Shown here: piece by piece, positions 47,700-48,276 of the stretch
Layout of the letters: each line of letters starts with the position of its first letter
How positions within the stretch are numbered: the stretch's first letter is position 1
NCBI GenBank assembly: GCA_018303805.1
Contig: JAGVXL010000001.1
Coordinates: 61,932-110,207, forward strand
Direction of reading: 5' to 3'
DNA length: 48,276 bases
Source: Candidatus Pacearchaeota archaeon
GTDB lineage: Archaea > Nanobdellota > Nanobdellia > Pacearchaeales > DTIR01
Position numbers and translations under genes: made by a program
Notes under the pieces: generated by a model
The model's input: the letters and a program-made list of their open reading frames with translations, nothing else
Databases searched by the model: none
What the model was told of the DNA's origin: nothing

Positions 47700-48276
47700 G
47701 GGCCTCTTGGCTTTTCTTCTATTTCCTTTGCTTTCTTTACTACAATCTTCATGTCAGAAAGATTGTCAGGGTCAAATATCACAGTATATAGATTATACTT
47801 ATCTGTTCCAGGATTGACACATATTGTTTTTCCGATATTTTGCTTGTATTCCCCAGTTAGGCTGTATGACTCATGGATATGCCCATGCAGTGTCAGAAGC
47901 GGCTGATATTTTTCAATGAATTCTCTAATTGCAATCGAGCCAACATGCCTCCAGCCCTCATAAAATCCCGCCCTGTCATGCACTGTATTTGAAGGTGGCG
48001 AATGGATTACCACTATCATCTTTTCTATCCTTTCTGTTCCAACATCTGAAACAAAATTTTCTAAATCTTTTGCAATAGTATCTTTTCTGCAAGCAGGAGT
48101 GTCAAGATTAACGCCGCTTATAATACAGCCCTTATCATTCTTACTACTTTTATAGCCAAAAAAACTGCAATCTCTTTGTGGCTTTTCATCCCTGTCAAAT
48201 TTTTCCCAATCCTTTATCCCAAAAGGAGTCAAAGGGACATAAGAGTAGCCAGCAATGAAAACATCCTTGGAGATCT
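47696..48276 (-). CDS. Metallophosphoesterase, 5' end cut by the window
   Basis: The frame continues through the window edge, where the first visible residues are ISKDVFIAGYSYVPLTPFGI, so the true start lies beyond 48276. An internal TTG at 48232 is not a start. Calcineurin-like motifs visible are VVIHSPP (metal His) and LHGHIHES (GHxH), with the earlier D-x-H and GN-D motifs outside the window. The closest group is archaeal Icc-like phosphoesterases with a KDWEKFD segment. The substrate is unknown. Confidence 0.82.
   Translation of the reverse strand, partial: ISKDVFIAGYSYVPLTPFGIKDWEKFDRDEKPQRDCSFFGYKSSKNDKGCIISGVNLDTPACRKDTIAKDLENFVSDVGTERIEKMIVVIHSPPSNTVHDRAGFYEGWRHVGSIAIREFIEKYQPLLTLHGHIHESYSLTGEYKQNIGKTICVNPGTDKYNLYTVIFDPDNLSDMKIVVKKAKEIEEKPRGP

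Noticed and set aside
1-48276. tRNA, rRNA and CRISPR arrays
   Set aside because: I looked for T-loop GGTTCRA patterns, rRNA-like stretches and evenly spaced repeats with unique spacers; hairpin repeats were found but none of these.

Overview
The window is archaeal. It carries eS19, eL31, eL39, PDCD5, Cbf5, class I LysRS, archaeal-type TrpRS and PheRS, FtsZ, Spt5, SecE, RNase J, FttA (aCPSF1), proteasome beta, Mre11/Rad50, Hjc and a short histone-fold protein. Promoters are TATA boxes of the form TTTATAAA, often about 29-31 nt before the ATG, which suggests leaderless transcripts. The many short genes, the AT-rich accessory islands and the broken-up ribosomal cluster suggest a DPANN-type archaeon, perhaps of the Woesearchaeota/Pacearchaeota kind. 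That placement is inference from gene content. I found no rRNA, tRNA, CRISPR array or complete insertion sequence.

Layout. 0-2 kb: partial D-Ala-D-Ala ligase-like gene, NFACT-R protein, UppP and a CRM-domain protein. 2.6-4.6 kb: eS19, PDCD5, an unknown, eL39 and eL31. 5.5-7.3 kb: Cbf5, then an unknown gene bracketed by two copies of the Cbf5 tail. 7.4-9 kb: accessory minus-strand genes, including a retropepsin-like protease with a DUF5678-like partner. 9-13 kb: acylphosphatase, LysRS, DUF5679-like protein, histone fold and a glycine-zipper lipoprotein. 13-17.4 kb: AT-rich island with a homing-endonuclease-like gene, three overlapping membrane microproteins, a HEPN/MNT pair and regulators. 17.6-25.7 kb: Hjc, a secreted DUF5667-like protein, Nudix, an AmrS-like radical SAM enzyme, a lamin-tail/PKD surface protein, FtsZ, an LsrF-like aldolase and SecE. 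25.9-33 kb: Spt5, RNase J, and an Mre11-Rad50 operon with three small genes between the two partners, then a RelE-type toxin-antitoxin pair. 33-37.3 kb: proteasome beta, FttA and a second HEPN/MNT pair. 37.9-41 kb: membrane coiled-coil protein, signal peptidase-like and presenilin-like proteases, TrpRS. 41.2-44.2 kb: a block of short genes with a TrmB-like regulator and a DUF1523-like (phage-associated) gene. 44.2-48.3 kb: PheS, an unknown, PheT and a partial metallophosphoesterase.

The core genes cover translation, transcription and its termination (Spt5, FttA, RNase J), RNA modification, protein export and turnover, and DNA repair. Accessory cassettes sit in the gaps. The least explained structures are (i) the duplicated Cbf5 3' end flanking an unknown gene, with only synonymous and stop-codon differences over its last nine codons; (ii) a 91-bp intergenic repeat of consecutive hairpins, one copy of which truncates a HemK-like methyltransferase gene; (iii) metal-binding genes placed inside the Mre11-Rad50 operon; and (iv) the short-gene block between trpS and pheS.
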